This document shows, piece after piece, positions 21,990 to 31,930 of a stretch of 64,000 bases of DNA. The translations under genes were made by a program, and so were the position numbers. Origin of the DNA: an uncultured Pelagibacteraceae bacterium. GTDB lineage: Bacteria > Pseudomonadota > Alphaproteobacteria > Pelagibacterales > Pelagibacteraceae. Below the pieces are notes generated by a model. It did not search any database. It was not told the origin of the DNA and worked only from the letters and a program-made list of their open reading frames with translations. Every line of letters begins with the position of its first letter. Position 1 is the stretch's first letter. The DNA lies in the NCBI GenBank assembly GCA_902566945.1, contig CACFKZ010000003.1, forward strand, positions 1 to 64,000. Direction: 5' to 3'.

Positions 21990-24900
21990 GCTGTTTTTTT
22001 AATTCTATTTCAACTGCGTCTATTCTCTTTGTGCCTTTACCAACTATCGTATAAACAGTGGGTATTACGTAAAGAGTAAAAAAAGTAGAGAATAACATTC
22101 CACCAAATATTGTTATACCAACAGTTAATCGACTTGCAGCACCTGGTCCAGTTCCAAGAATAAGTGGTAAAACTCCAATAATAGTTGAGATACTTGTCAT
22201 AAGAATAGGTCTTAATCTTATCGCAGCAGCCTCAAAAACAGCAACTTCTAAATTTTTTCCTTCTTTTCTAAGTTGATTTGCAAATTCCACAATTAAGATT
22301 CCATTTTTAGCTGATAAGCCAATTAAAATTATTAAAGCAATTTGACTATAAACGTTTAGTGAAGAGCCAACTACTAATAGACCTAATAGACCACCTAGTA
22401 TTGCCATTGGAACAGTTAACATAATTGTAAGTGGATGCCTCCAGCTTTCAAATTGTGCGCTCATAGCTAGATAGGCGGTTATTAAAGCAAGAGCGAAAAT
22501 AACATAAAGCTCAGTATTAGTTTTTTTATACTCTTCACTTTCACCTTTGTAAGCAATCCTAGCCTGTGGAGTATTTTGTTCAACAACTCCAACTAAAAAT
22601 TTTAATGCTTCATCTAAAGAATAATCACCAACAAGTCTTGCTGAAATAGTAACTGCCTTTTGTCTATTATACCTTGCCAAAAATGGTGATTCACCTTCCT
22701 CATCGTAATCAACTAAATTAGATACTGAAACAAGTTTTCCATTATTTTTAGATCTAACAAAAACTTTACTTATGCTATCTGGTTCTTGTCTATCTTTTAT
22801 ATCTCCTTGTAAAATAATAGAGTATTCTTTTCCATCTCTTGTAAAATTCGTTACTCTTTTAGATCCAAAAATAGTCTCAATCGTTTTTCCAATATCTTCG
22901 GTAGAAACACCTAAATCAGCGGCTTTTTTTTGATCAATTTTAACATTAAGTTGTGGTTTATTTAAATCAAAGTCATCTTGTATAGATGTTAGTCCAGGAT
23001 TCTTCCTTGCCTCTCTTTTGATAATTTCCTTCCACTCGACCAGTTGCTCGTAGGTATTGCCCAAAATTACAAACTGAACAGGGCTTTCAATTCCACCAGT
23101 TCTTATTCCTTGGGGCATAATTGGAAAAGCTAAAACGCCTGGCACTTTTCCTATTTCTCTAAAAGACTCCCTCATAATTTCTACTCCATGACGGTTTCTC
23201 TTTTTCCAAGGCTCTAAAAGCACAATAATGAACCCGCTATTAACCTGTTTTGCAGATTTTCCAAACCCAGGAACTCGCATTATTAATCTTCTATATTCAC
23301 CTTTTCCAACTTTTGGCAGTAGTAGTTTTTCAATTTCTTCTGCTCTATCTTTTGTAAAGTTAAATCCAGAGCTTTGAGGAGCTTTAACTATTACAAAAAA
23401 TGCACCTCTATCTTCAGGTGCTATCAATTCTTTTTTTGCAAAATTAAAAAAGAAAATAGTTAGAGCGAGCGTACTCAATAAAAAAATTGTGATTGCTTTT
23501 CTTTTTTTAATCCATTCTAATAATGAAACCTTATATAAGTAAGTAAGATTTTTTAAAAGATTCTCAAATTTAATAACCGTTTTAGATTTTTCCATATTTT
23601 TTCTTAGAAACTTACTGGCTAGCATTGGACTCAGTGAAAGAGCAACAAAACTTGATATGATAACTGCTGAAGCAAGCGTGATCGCTGTTTGAGTGAACAG
23701 TACTCCAGTTATACCCTTAATAAAAATTAAAGGAACAAAAACAGCAACTAGAACTACGGTAGTTGCTACAATTGCAAAAGAAACTTGTTTTGCTCCTTTA
23801 TATGCAGCAACTAAAGGAGTATCTCCTAACTCTATTCTTCTCACAATATTTTCAAGCATCACTATGGCATCATCAACCACTATTCCAATAGCCAAAACTA
23901 AAGCCATCAAAGTGAATAAATTTATTGAAAAATCAAAAATATATATAGATAGAAATGTAGAAATTAATGATACCGGTAGAGCAATTAAAGGTACTATTAA
24001 CGCTCTTAAGTTTCCTAAAAATAAATAGATAATTATAGTTACTAATATTAGAGCAATGACTAAAGTTTTATAAACTTCCTTAATTGCAGTTTTTATATAA
24101 TTACTTCTGTCAAAAGATACTTCTAAAGTTGTGCCTGGAGGTAAACTTGGTCTTAGTTCTTGCATTTTTTCTTTAATACCATTTGCTACAGCAATAGTAT
24201 TTGCATCTGATTGTTGGTATATACCTATTCCAACTACTTGTTTGCCATTTCCTTTAAATATGGTTCTTGTTGACTCAGCACCTAATTCTATTCTTGAAAC
24301 ATCAGATAAAGTAATTATTGAGCCATCTTTGGCTCTTTTCAGTGGTAAATTTTTATAATTTTCTACATCTTCGTAAGCTTTATCGAGTTTAATTGTTAAA
24401 TCTATATCTTTAGACTCAATTCGACCAGCTGGAAACTCAACATTTTCTTTTCTTAAAACTGCCTCAACCTCCTGCGTTGTCAAATCTCTTGCAGCTAAAG
24501 CTAGAGGGTCCAGCCAAACTCTTAACGAGAGTTCTCTTTGACCTCCAAGTCTCACTCTACCAACACCGTCGACGGTGGACAGCGAGTCTGTTATACGCCT
24601 GTCAGCGAAGTCAGTTAGCTCGAGGTCCGTCATAGTTTCAGAACTAAAAGATAACCACATCGTCGTACGCATTTGTCCGCTTTGCTTGAATATTTCAGGT
24701 TGTTCGGCACCGTCAGGTAAATTATCTAAAACTCTGGACACAGAGCTTCTAACATCGTTAGCTACATCATCTAAATCTAAATCCGTTTCAAAAGTGAGAG
24801 TAATTCTAGAGCTTTCATCTTCACTGAAAGAGTCGATTGTCTCTAAGCCTGGAGTGCCTCCAACAAAATCCTCAATTTTTTGTGTGATTTGAGTATCAAC

Positions 24901-25074
24901 TACTTCAGCAGAAGCGCCTCTATATTCAGTTTGAATTGTAACAACAGGCGGTTGCACATCAGGTAATTCATCTGTAGGGATTTCTTGAAAAGTTACTAAA
25001 CCAAATATAACTAAAACCAAACTCATTACTGAGGCTACAACAGGTCTTTTGATTGAAAGGTCAGTTAAAAACAT
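21979..25074 (-). CDS. RND-family efflux transporter permease (AcrB/MexF-like)
   Basis: 1031 aa; LALVLAIGIVVDDAIVMLENI motif, MSAQFESWRHPLTIML. Confidence 0.95.
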   Translation of the reverse strand: MFLTDLSIKRPVVASVMSLVLVIFGLVTFQEIPTDELPDVQPPVVTIQTEYRGASAEVVDTQITQKIEDFVGGTPGLETIDSFSEDESSRITLTFETDLDLDDVANDVRSSVSRVLDNLPDGAEQPEIFKQSGQMRTTMWLSFSSETMTDLELTDFADRRITDSLSTVDGVGRVRLGGQRELSLRVWLDPLALAARDLTTQEVEAVLRKENVEFPAGRIESKDIDLTIKLDKAYEDVENYKNLPLKRAKDGSIITLSDVSRIELGAESTRTIFKGNGKQVVGIGIYQQSDANTIAVANGIKEKMQELRPSLPPGTTLEVSFDRSNYIKTAIKEVYKTLVIALILVTIIIYLFLGNLRALIVPLIALPVSLISTFLSIYIFDFSINLFTLMALVLAIGIVVDDAIVMLENIVRRIELGDTPLVAAYKGAKQVSFAIVATTVVLVAVFVPLIFIKGITGVLFTQTAITLASAVIISSFVALSLSPMLASKFLRKNMEKSKTVIKFENLLKNLTYLYKVSLLEWIKKRKAITIFLLSTLALTIFFFNFAKKELIAPEDRGAFFVIVKAPQSSGFNFTKDRAEEIEKLLLPKVGKGEYRRLIMRVPGFGKSAKQVNSGFIIVLLEPWKKRNRHGVEIMRESFREIGKVPGVLAFPIMPQGIRTGGIESPVQFVILGNTYEQLVEWKEIIKREARKNPGLTSIQDDFDLNKPQLNVKIDQKKAADLGVSTEDIGKTIETIFGSKRVTNFTRDGKEYSIILQGDIKDRQEPDSISKVFVRSKNNGKLVSVSNLVDYDEEGESPFLARYNRQKAVTISARLVGDYSLDEALKFLVGVVEQNTPQARIAYKGESEEYKKTNTELYVIFALALITAYLAMSAQFESWRHPLTIMLTVPMAILGGLLGLLVVGSSLNVYSQIALIILIGLSAKNGILIVEFANQLRKEGKNLEVAVFEAAAIRLRPILMTSISTIIGVLPLILGTGPGAASRLTVGITIFGGMLFSTFFTLYVIPTVYTIVGKGTKRIDAVEIELKKQLKR

Positions 25075-25947
25075 TTATTTGGCTGATGTAATAATTTTTA
25101 TTTTACCTTTATCTCTTACTTTAGATACACCCTCACTAATGACAAGATCACCTTCATTTAATCCAGATATAACTGAAACTTTACCAAAATTTCTTTTACC
25201 AATTTCTATATTCTTTTTTACAGCAGTATTATCATTAACCATATAGACAAATGCAGTCTTTCCTTGAATTGTCACCGCACTTTCTGGAACACCAATTTGG
25301 TTTTTTTCATCATAAATAATTTTTACAGTCATTAATTGACCAGGAATGATTTCAAAATTTGAATTATCTACTATTATTCTTGAAAGAATCGATCTAGTAG
25401 AGGGGTCAATACGAGAACTTATTGTTTCTATTTTACCCTTAAAAATTTTTTTGTAAGCAGAACTAGTAACCTCAGCTTTTAGCCCTGTTTTAAGAACACC
25501 TACATAATTTTCAGGCACTTTTATATCTATTATGATATTTTTGAGATCATCAAGTGTAATAATTAAACTCTCAGAACCCAAAACACCTTGAGCTATTTCT
25601 CTTTTTCCTACTTTACCAGCAAAATCTGCTATTAAATTTTCTCCATCTTTCAATGCAAGAATTATTTCTCCTTTTTTTACAAATCTATTTTCTAAATTAA
25701 GTTTTCCATTAATATTACTCGCTTGAACCCTATAGGCTTTTGAGTTTTGAGCAATTGCGGTACCAAAAGTTTCAATACTTTTATAAAAAAGCGATTTTTC
25801 AACAGTTGAAACGATTACACCTGGAGCTGGTCTCACGCTAAATTTTTTTTTAAAATGAAGATTTAAAAAGTGCCTCGCTGTTATGATTGCAAAAATAGCT
25901 ATAAAAAAAATTATTAGGAAAGTTTTGATTTTTGAAGAAGTTGTCAT
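25075..25947 (-). CDS. RND periplasmic adaptor (membrane fusion protein)
   Basis: N-terminal TM, barrel/lipoyl-like architecture, immediately upstream of RND permease. Confidence 0.88.
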   Translation of the reverse strand: MTTSSKIKTFLIIFFIAIFAIITARHFLNLHFKKKFSVRPAPGVIVSTVEKSLFYKSIETFGTAIAQNSKAYRVQASNINGKLNLENRFVKKGEIILALKDGENLIADFAGKVGKREIAQGVLGSESLIITLDDLKNIIIDIKVPENYVGVLKTGLKAEVTSSAYKKIFKGKIETISSRIDPSTRSILSRIIVDNSNFEIIPGQLMTVKIIYDEKNQIGVPESAVTIQGKTAFVYMVNDNTAVKKNIEIGKRNFGKVSVISGLNEGDLVISEGVSKVRDKGKIKIITSAK

Positions 25948-25950
25948 ATT

Positions 25951-26763
25951 TTAATTTAATCCGTACTCTGCCCATGAACCGTCATAGATAACAGGTTTTT
26001 TACCACTTATAATAGAATATGCTAGTCCTAATACAGTACTGGTCACACCACTGCCGCATAAAAAAGCCTTATCTTTCTCATTATTAATTTTTTTTTCTTC
26101 AAAAATACGTTTTAACTCATTTACCTTTTTAAAGGTTCCGTCCTCATTAATTAATAATTGAAATGGTAAATTTATAGAATTTTTTACATGTCCGCTCCTT
26201 AATCCTTCTCGTGGCTCAGGCTGTAGACCTAAAAATCTTTTCTCGCTTCTTGCATCAATTAATTGAAATTTTTTGTTTATTATATTTTCATTTACTTGTT
26301 CTTTATTAATTACTAAGGAATTATCTTCAACTGCATTATATTTTGTCTCAATAATTTTAGATGTATCTTTAGATGTTGATTTTTTTTCAATTAACCATTT
26401 GCTAAAACCACCATCTAATACAGAAATTAGATTAGGATCATGACCAAAGTAGATAAAAGTATACCAAACCCTACATGCGCTTAACACATCTGAATTATCA
26501 TAAACAACTACATGATCAGAATTTTTAATACCTAAACTAGATACTATAATCTCCCAATCTTTTTCTTGAGGCAACATATGAGGTAAAGGCGAATTTTGAT
26601 TTGAATACTTATCGATATCGAAAAAAATTGAGTTTTGGATATGGTTCAATTTATATTCTTCTTCTGCTTTTCTATTTGAATTTGGAAGATGCCATGAAGC
26701 ATCAAGTATTTTTACTTTATTTAGATTTTTTTCTAACCAATCTGTAGAAACAAGTTGTTTCAT
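25951..26763 (-). CDS. sseA: 3-mercaptopyruvate/thiosulfate sulfurtransferase
   Basis: Two rhodanese domains; active-site loop CGSGVTSTV; DARSEKRFLG. Confidence 0.9.
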   Translation of the reverse strand: MKQLVSTDWLEKNLNKVKILDASWHLPNSNRKAEEEYKLNHIQNSIFFDIDKYSNQNSPLPHMLPQEKDWEIIVSSLGIKNSDHVVVYDNSDVLSACRVWYTFIYFGHDPNLISVLDGGFSKWLIEKKSTSKDTSKIIETKYNAVEDNSLVINKEQVNENIINKKFQLIDARSEKRFLGLQPEPREGLRSGHVKNSINLPFQLLINEDGTFKKVNELKRIFEEKKINNEKDKAFLCGSGVTSTVLGLAYSIISGKKPVIYDGSWAEYGLN

Positions 26764-27218
26764 CTTCTGTTCTTCATGATATATTTTTGATGATAATCCT
26801 CTGCAGTTACATATGTTGTTAAAGGATTAATATTTGTCACAACTTTACCACCTAAAGTTTTATTAAATCTATCTTTTACAGCAGAAGCTATTTTTTTTTG
26901 TTCGTCATTAATGTAAAATATTTCACTTCTATACTGAGGTCCCACATCAGGGTATTGCATATCTTTCTGTGTTGGATCATGCATTTTGAAAAAAAGATCA
27001 AGAATTTTTTCATAGCTTATAATTTTTTCATCAAATTCGATTTTAACTGTTTCTGCATGGCCAGTGTTACCTTTACAAACTTTTTCGTAATTAACATTTT
27101 CATCTTTTCCACCAGCATAACCAACCTCTGTGGAAATTATACCTGGTTTTGTTCTAAAGCTTTCCTCTATGCCCCAAAAGCAACCACCGCAAACATAAGC
27201 CTTTTTTAATTCATTCAT
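26760..27218 (-). CDS. msrA: Peptide methionine sulfoxide reductase A
   Basis: VCGGCFWGIEESF, VGYAGG, HDPTQ, AEDYHQKY. Confidence 0.96.
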   Translation of the reverse strand: MNELKKAYVCGGCFWGIEESFRTKPGIISTEVGYAGGKDENVNYEKVCKGNTGHAETVKIEFDEKIISYEKILDLFFKMHDPTQKDMQYPDVGPQYRSEIFYINDEQKKIASAVKDRFNKTLGGKVVTNINPLTTYVTAEDYHQKYIMKNRR

Positions 27219-27249
27219 AATGTGATAAACAATATTTGAGGATAATGAA

Positions 27250-28128
27250 TTGTTAACTAAAAATCAATTAGGGGTATGTTATGGGATCGCATCTGTCGCA
27301 TGTTTTGCGATGATGGATGCTTCTGTGAAGTGGCTAGATATGCTTCCTGTTGGACAAGTTTTATTTGCTCGGTTCTTTTTTGGATTAATTCCTATTCTCA
27401 TGCTTGTACCTAGAAGTGAATATAAAACTTTTTATAAAACAACTCGGCCTAAGCTTCACGCAGCGAGAGCTATAGCAGGTTTTTTTGCGATCGTTTCTTT
27501 GTTTATTGCACTTAGAGAAATGCCTCTTGCAGATGTAGTGAGTTTAACTTTTGGAGGTCCGATTTTCGTTACTCTTGGTTCTATATTTTTTTTATCTGAA
27601 AAAGTGGGTATTAGAAGATGGTCTGCAGTGTTTATTGGATTTATTGGAATGTTAATGATTGTTAAACCAGCTTATGATGAATTAAATATTTATTATATAT
27701 TTCCAATAATTTTTTGTATTTTCTTTGCATGCGTAGCCCTAAGCATAAGAAGCTTATCATCTACCGAACCTAATTATAGAATTGCCTTGTACTTTTCTTT
27801 ACTAAGCATGGTAGGTGGTTTAGTAACACTTCCTTTTGGTTGGATTATGCCATCAAAATTTGAACTCTTTCTTCTTATTTTTACAGGTATAATTGGTTCA
27901 GTAGCTAATATTTTACTTACAGTGTCGCTAAGAATTGCTGAAGCATCACTAGTTACACCAACAAAATATTTAAATTTAGTATTTGCAATATTACTAGGAT
28001 ATTTCATTTGGGGCGAAATACCAAAAGTACTGACTCTTTTGGGTGCTGGTTTAATAATTGTAAGTTCTGCAATTATTTTTATGAGAGAGTCTCAACTTAA
28101 AAAACAGGTTGTAAGTCCTAGGCCGTGA
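27250..28128 (+). CDS. EamA/DMT-family transporter (TTG start)
   Basis: 10-TM DMT pattern; RAIAGFFAIVSLFIALREMPLADVVSLTFGGPIFV. Confidence 0.9.
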   Translation: MLTKNQLGVCYGIASVACFAMMDASVKWLDMLPVGQVLFARFFFGLIPILMLVPRSEYKTFYKTTRPKLHAARAIAGFFAIVSLFIALREMPLADVVSLTFGGPIFVTLGSIFFLSEKVGIRRWSAVFIGFIGMLMIVKPAYDELNIYYIFPIIFCIFFACVALSIRSLSSTEPNYRIALYFSLLSMVGGLVTLPFGWIMPSKFELFLLIFTGIIGSVANILLTVSLRIAEASLVTPTKYLNLVFAILLGYFIWGEIPKVLTLLGAGLIIVSSAIIFMRESQLKKQVVSPRP

Positions 28129-28748
28129 GCAAGTATCCAAGTTACTGGCCAAAAGCAATAAAAATTTTATCTAAAAAAGATAAAGTACTAAAAAAACTTA
28201 TTATAAAATATAACGATAAATTCCTTACAACAAGAAAAGATATTTTTTATTCATTGTGTAAGAGCATTATTTCACAACAATTATCTACTTTTTCAGCTTC
28301 AGCAGTATTTAATCGATTTCAAAAAAAAGTTGGGAAAATTAAGCCAACCCAAGTTGCCAAATTCTCAATTTCGCAGATTAAATCTTGTGGCATGACCAAA
28401 CAAAAAGCAAAAGGAATTAAAGAACTTGCGATAAAAATGATAAGAAAAGAATTTGATCCAAAATTAATTAATAAAATGAATGATGAGCAGGCTATTGAGT
28501 ATCTATCATCTCTTAGACAAATAGGTAGGTGGAGCGCTGAAATGATATTATTATTTACTTACAATAGATCTAATATTTGGCCTTTGCAAGACATTGGTTT
28601 ATTGAGAGCAATATCAAATAATTATAAGAAAAAATACTTTCCTCCAAAAAGTTTTTTAAATAAACTTTATAAAAAATTTACACCTTATTGTTCAGTTGCT
28701 ACGTGGTATCTCTGGCGCAGTATTGACGATGAACCAATCCAATATTAA
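28125..28748 (+). CDS. alkA: DNA-3-methyladenine glycosylase II-like (HhH-GPD), GTG start
   Basis: SIISQQLS, LRQIGRWSAEMILLFTYNRSNIWPLQDIGLLRA HhH plus catalytic Asp. Confidence 0.86.
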   Translation: MSKYPSYWPKAIKILSKKDKVLKKLIIKYNDKFLTTRKDIFYSLCKSIISQQLSTFSASAVFNRFQKKVGKIKPTQVAKFSISQIKSCGMTKQKAKGIKELAIKMIRKEFDPKLINKMNDEQAIEYLSSLRQIGRWSAEMILLFTYNRSNIWPLQDIGLLRAISNNYKKKYFPPKSFLNKLYKKFTPYCSVATWYLWRSIDDEPIQY

Positions 28749-29032
28749 GCCCCTTCAATCGTTTGATGTTGACGTTCTGCGTAGCCTTCAAGAACAGAGT
28801 GTGCATCTTGATACTCTTTTGAATTGTAAAAGTTATTAGCTTCATCGTAGGATGGAAACTCAATTACAACTGTTCTTGGAGATTTATCGCCCTCATTAGA
28901 TGTAGATCTTCCGCCTCTAATTAAAAATTTTCCCTTATATTTTTCAACTGCTGCTTTAGCTTTGACTGCGTATTCTTTTAACTTTTCCTCATTACTTATA
29001 CTTTTATAAACACAAACTACGTATCCTTTCAT
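28745..29032 (-). CDS. DUF1330-family protein
   Basis: 95 aa; IRGGRS ... VVIEFPSYDEANNFYNSKEYQ pattern. Confidence 0.85.
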   Translation of the reverse strand: MKGYVVCVYKSISNEEKLKEYAVKAKAAVEKYKGKFLIRGGRSTSNEGDKSPRTVVIEFPSYDEANNFYNSKEYQDAHSVLEGYAERQHQTIEGA

Positions 29033-29065
29033 TTACAACTCCTTTAAAATAAATTAACTTTTTTC

Positions 29066-29593
29066 ATGGCAGATAAACTTATCATTGATTGGAAAGAGTA
29101 TAATCTAATCGTTGAAAAATTAGCAATACAAATTCATGAAAGTGGTTTTAAACCAAACTTACTTATTGGTATTGCTAGAGGTGGTCTTCCAATTACTGAT
29201 GTCTTAAGCCGAGTTTTTAAACTAAAGTGCGCCTATCTTGCCGTAGAATCATACTCTGGAGAGGGCACAGAAGATCAACAAGGAGATTTGGTTTTCTCAA
29301 GAGAAATGAGCTCTACTGTTCAAGACATGAAAGGCAACATTCTTTTATGTGATGACTTATCTGATACAGGGGTAACACTAAATAAAAGTATTGATTGGCT
29401 AAAAAAATATCCACCCCTCAAAGGCAATATAAAAGAAATTAAAACTGCTGTGCTTTGGAAGAAAAAAGACTCAACTTTTGAACCCGATTTTTGTGCTCAA
29501 AGATTAGATAGTAACCCATGGATTGTTCAACCGTTCGAGCATTATGAAGAGATAAAAGTTCAGGATTTAATTAAGAAACATCAGAAGAATTAA
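29066..29593 (+). CDS. Purine phosphoribosyltransferase (xanthine-guanine type)
   Basis: PRPP motif NILLCDDLSDTGVTL; GIARGGLP. Confidence 0.85.
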   Translation: MADKLIIDWKEYNLIVEKLAIQIHESGFKPNLLIGIARGGLPITDVLSRVFKLKCAYLAVESYSGEGTEDQQGDLVFSREMSSTVQDMKGNILLCDDLSDTGVTLNKSIDWLKKYPPLKGNIKEIKTAVLWKKKDSTFEPDFCAQRLDSNPWIVQPFEHYEEIKVQDLIKKHQKN

Positions 29594-29617
29594 GGGCCAG
29601 AATTAACTGGCCCTTAA
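29590..29617. terminator. Bidirectional intrinsic terminator between converging genes
   Basis: TTAAGGGCCAG-AATTAA-CTGGCCCTTAA perfect 11-bp stem. Confidence 0.85.
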
Positions 29618-29621
29618 ATAT

Positions 29622-30938
29622 TTAAACTACAGCAAAGTAAGCTACGCTAGCAATAGCAATTACATAAACTGCTCCAGAAACTTTACTTCCTTGACCAGTT
29701 AATAATTTTATCAAAGCATAACTTAAAAAGCCCAAAGCTAAACCTGCAGAAATTGAGTAAGTCAAAGGCATTGCTAAAGTAGCAATTACGGCCGGAAGAT
29801 ACTCGCTTACATCTTTCCAATTCAAGTCTTTTAAGTTTTTCATGAACATACTCGCAATAACAACTAATGCTGCTCCATCTATAGGAGCTGGTATGCTTGT
29901 TGCAAGCGGTGAGATGAACAAACATAGTAAGAATAAAACTCCACAACCAACTGCAACGAGACCTGAGCGCCCGCCTACAGACACGCCACCTGCGGCCTCA
30001 ATGTAACTCGTGACGTTCGACGTACCAGTTAGTCCACCAACTACTGTTCCAACTGAGTCAGCCATCAAAGCTCTATCAACATCTTTGATGTTTCCTTTTT
30101 TATCTATTCTACCTGTCTCTTTTGCAATCGCAGTTAAAGTAGAATTCGTATCAAGGACATCTACGAAGAATAGTGTAAAAACTACTGTTGCACCACTCGC
30201 TGACATAATAGCTGAAAAATCAAATTCTAAAAAGTATCCCATTTCAGGAATTGATCCAACAACACCATTAAATTTTGCAAGACCAGTTACCCAAGCAATA
30301 GTTGAAAATAAAATTATACCTATAATTATTGATCCTTTACTAATCATTCCTAAGTTTAATTTTTGCAAAACAACAATAAATATTAAAGCAGCACATGCCA
30401 GAATTGTCATCGGAGAAGTCATATCTCCAAGTTGAACTAATGTTATTGGCGCATCTTTTATGACGGCCATTAAACTAATTCCAATTACAAAAAGAAAAGC
30501 GCCTATTCCCGCGGCGATTCCATTTTTAAGTGACATAGGCACTGCATTGACTAAATATTTTCTAATTGGACTTACTGATAATATTACAAACAATATTCCA
30601 GAAACTAAAATTGCACCCAAAGCTTGCTCAGGTGTAAATCCTAGTTGCGCACATACATAGTATGAAACTGTTGAATTTAATCCCATACCCGAAGCGAGCG
30701 CAATCGGCTGGTTTGCCCAGAGTCCCATCACGAAACATGCTATCGCTGCTGAAATTATTGTTGCTACAAAAACAAAATTGAAATCAAAAAATCCCTTTTC
30801 TGGTCCAGCAAATTCACCAGAAAGTATCAACGGATTTAAAAATATCACATATGCAGTTAGCAAAAAAGTTGTAACTGATGCGTTCAACTCTGTTCGCATA
30901 TTTGTTTTAAGTTCTTTAAATTTAAAAAATTTTTCCAT
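29622..30938 (-). CDS. NCS2-family (AzgA-like) purine permease
   Basis: 438 aa; GMGLNSTVSYYV; FVDVLDTNSTLTAIA; GTSNVTSYIEAAGGVSVGGRSGLVAV. Confidence 0.92.
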   Translation of the reverse strand: MEKFFKFKELKTNMRTELNASVTTFLLTAYVIFLNPLILSGEFAGPEKGFFDFNFVFVATIISAAIACFVMGLWANQPIALASGMGLNSTVSYYVCAQLGFTPEQALGAILVSGILFVILSVSPIRKYLVNAVPMSLKNGIAAGIGAFLFVIGISLMAVIKDAPITLVQLGDMTSPMTILACAALIFIVVLQKLNLGMISKGSIIIGIILFSTIAWVTGLAKFNGVVGSIPEMGYFLEFDFSAIMSASGATVVFTLFFVDVLDTNSTLTAIAKETGRIDKKGNIKDVDRALMADSVGTVVGGLTGTSNVTSYIEAAGGVSVGGRSGLVAVGCGVLFLLCLFISPLATSIPAPIDGAALVVIASMFMKNLKDLNWKDVSEYLPAVIATLAMPLTYSISAGLALGFLSYALIKLLTGQGSKVSGAVYVIAIASVAYFAVV

Positions 30939-31068
30939 ATATTCTCCTTTTGAAGTTTTTTAATGGATAATTGTTAAGAAATCTTATTTAAATTTCTCAG
31001 AACTGGCATGATTCAACTATAAGTAAATATATCTGTTTATAACTTTACGTTATAAAATAAGGTTAAGA

Positions 31069-31374
31069 ATGAAAAAATTTTTTAAAGTAATTTTATTCAC
31101 ATTATTGATTGTTTCATTGGCGGGGTGCCAGACAGTTTCAAAAAAAATTGATGATACTACAGCTAAAGAGGAAAAAGAATTGAGCAAATGGTTAAATAAA
31201 CCTGAAGAAGATCTTAAAAGCTTTTATGGTCAACCTGATAAAGTTGAGTTTTTAAAGACTAGAAATAGGAATTACGTCTATATTACTGAGAAATATAAGA
31301 TTAAGTGTGAACGTAAATTTGAGGTAAATCCAAGGAATATTGTGGTTGGTTTTAGTAGTAAAAACTGCTTTTGA
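31069..31374 (+). CDS. Small lipoprotein
   Basis: Signal peptide with lipobox SLAGCQ; 101 aa. Confidence 0.75.
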   Translation: MKKFFKVILFTLLIVSLAGCQTVSKKIDDTTAKEEKELSKWLNKPEEDLKSFYGQPDKVEFLKTRNRNYVYITEKYKIKCERKFEVNPRNIVVGFSSKNCF

Positions 31375-31408
31375 TTACCTGCGGAGTTAAACTCCGCAAG
31401 TAAGGTAA
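31375..31408. terminator. Nested bidirectional hairpin terminator
   Basis: TTACC-[TGCGGAGT-TAA-ACTCCGCA]-AGTAA-GGTAA. Confidence 0.75.
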
Positions 31409-31410
31409 AC

Positions 31411-31857
31411 TTATTTAATTTCAATAAGTCTTTTTTTCTTCATTTCAGGGATGATTTTTTCACAAGAAATAGTTAGCAAACCATCTTTTAGCTCGGCACC
31501 ATTTACTTTTACATCATCTGCAATTGTAAATGATCTGGCAAAGGATCTTTGCGATATTCCTCGATGAATAACTTCATCACCACCTTTATCATCTGTTTTT
31601 TTAACTTGTTTTGTTCTAACAGTTAAAAGATTGTCCTCAGTTTCAACTTCAACTGAATCTTTCGAGTGACCAGCAAGAGCAATAGAAATTTCAATTCCAT
31701 TTTTGCCTACTTTTCGAATATTGTATGGTGGATAGTTGCCTTGTAAAGAAACACTTCCATCACCTAACATCGACTCGAACTGTGAAAAAACATCCTCAAA
31801 ACCTATCGAAAACGGTCTTAGTGAATTAAAGATTGATATTTCCCTACTTAAGTTCAT
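31411..31857 (-). CDS. ibpA: Small heat shock protein (Hsp20/IbpA)
   Basis: 148 aa alpha-crystallin domain; YNIRKVGKNGIEISIALAGHSKDSVEVETEDNLLTV; GISQRSFARSFTIADDV. Confidence 0.95.
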   Translation of the reverse strand: MNLSREISIFNSLRPFSIGFEDVFSQFESMLGDGSVSLQGNYPPYNIRKVGKNGIEISIALAGHSKDSVEVETEDNLLTVRTKQVKKTDDKGGDEVIHRGISQRSFARSFTIADDVKVNGAELKDGLLTISCEKIIPEMKKKRLIEIK

Positions 31858-31912
31858 ATTCCTCCTTTGTTAGCAAGGTTCATTGTCAGCCCCACTTAGC
31901 AACTGACAATTT
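31858..31912 (-). promoter_or_regulatory. ROSE-like RNA thermometer candidate in hsp20 5' UTR
   Basis: Minus strand CCUUGCU-AACAA-AGGAGG places a UUGCU motif opposite the SD, preceded by ATTGTCAG...CTGACAAT hairpin. Confidence 0.6.
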
Positions 31913-31930
31913 ATATGTAGGAACTAATTT

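Noticed and set aside
30939-31068. Purine riboswitch upstream of the NCS2 permease
   Set aside because: No purine-aptamer core could be recognised on the minus strand.
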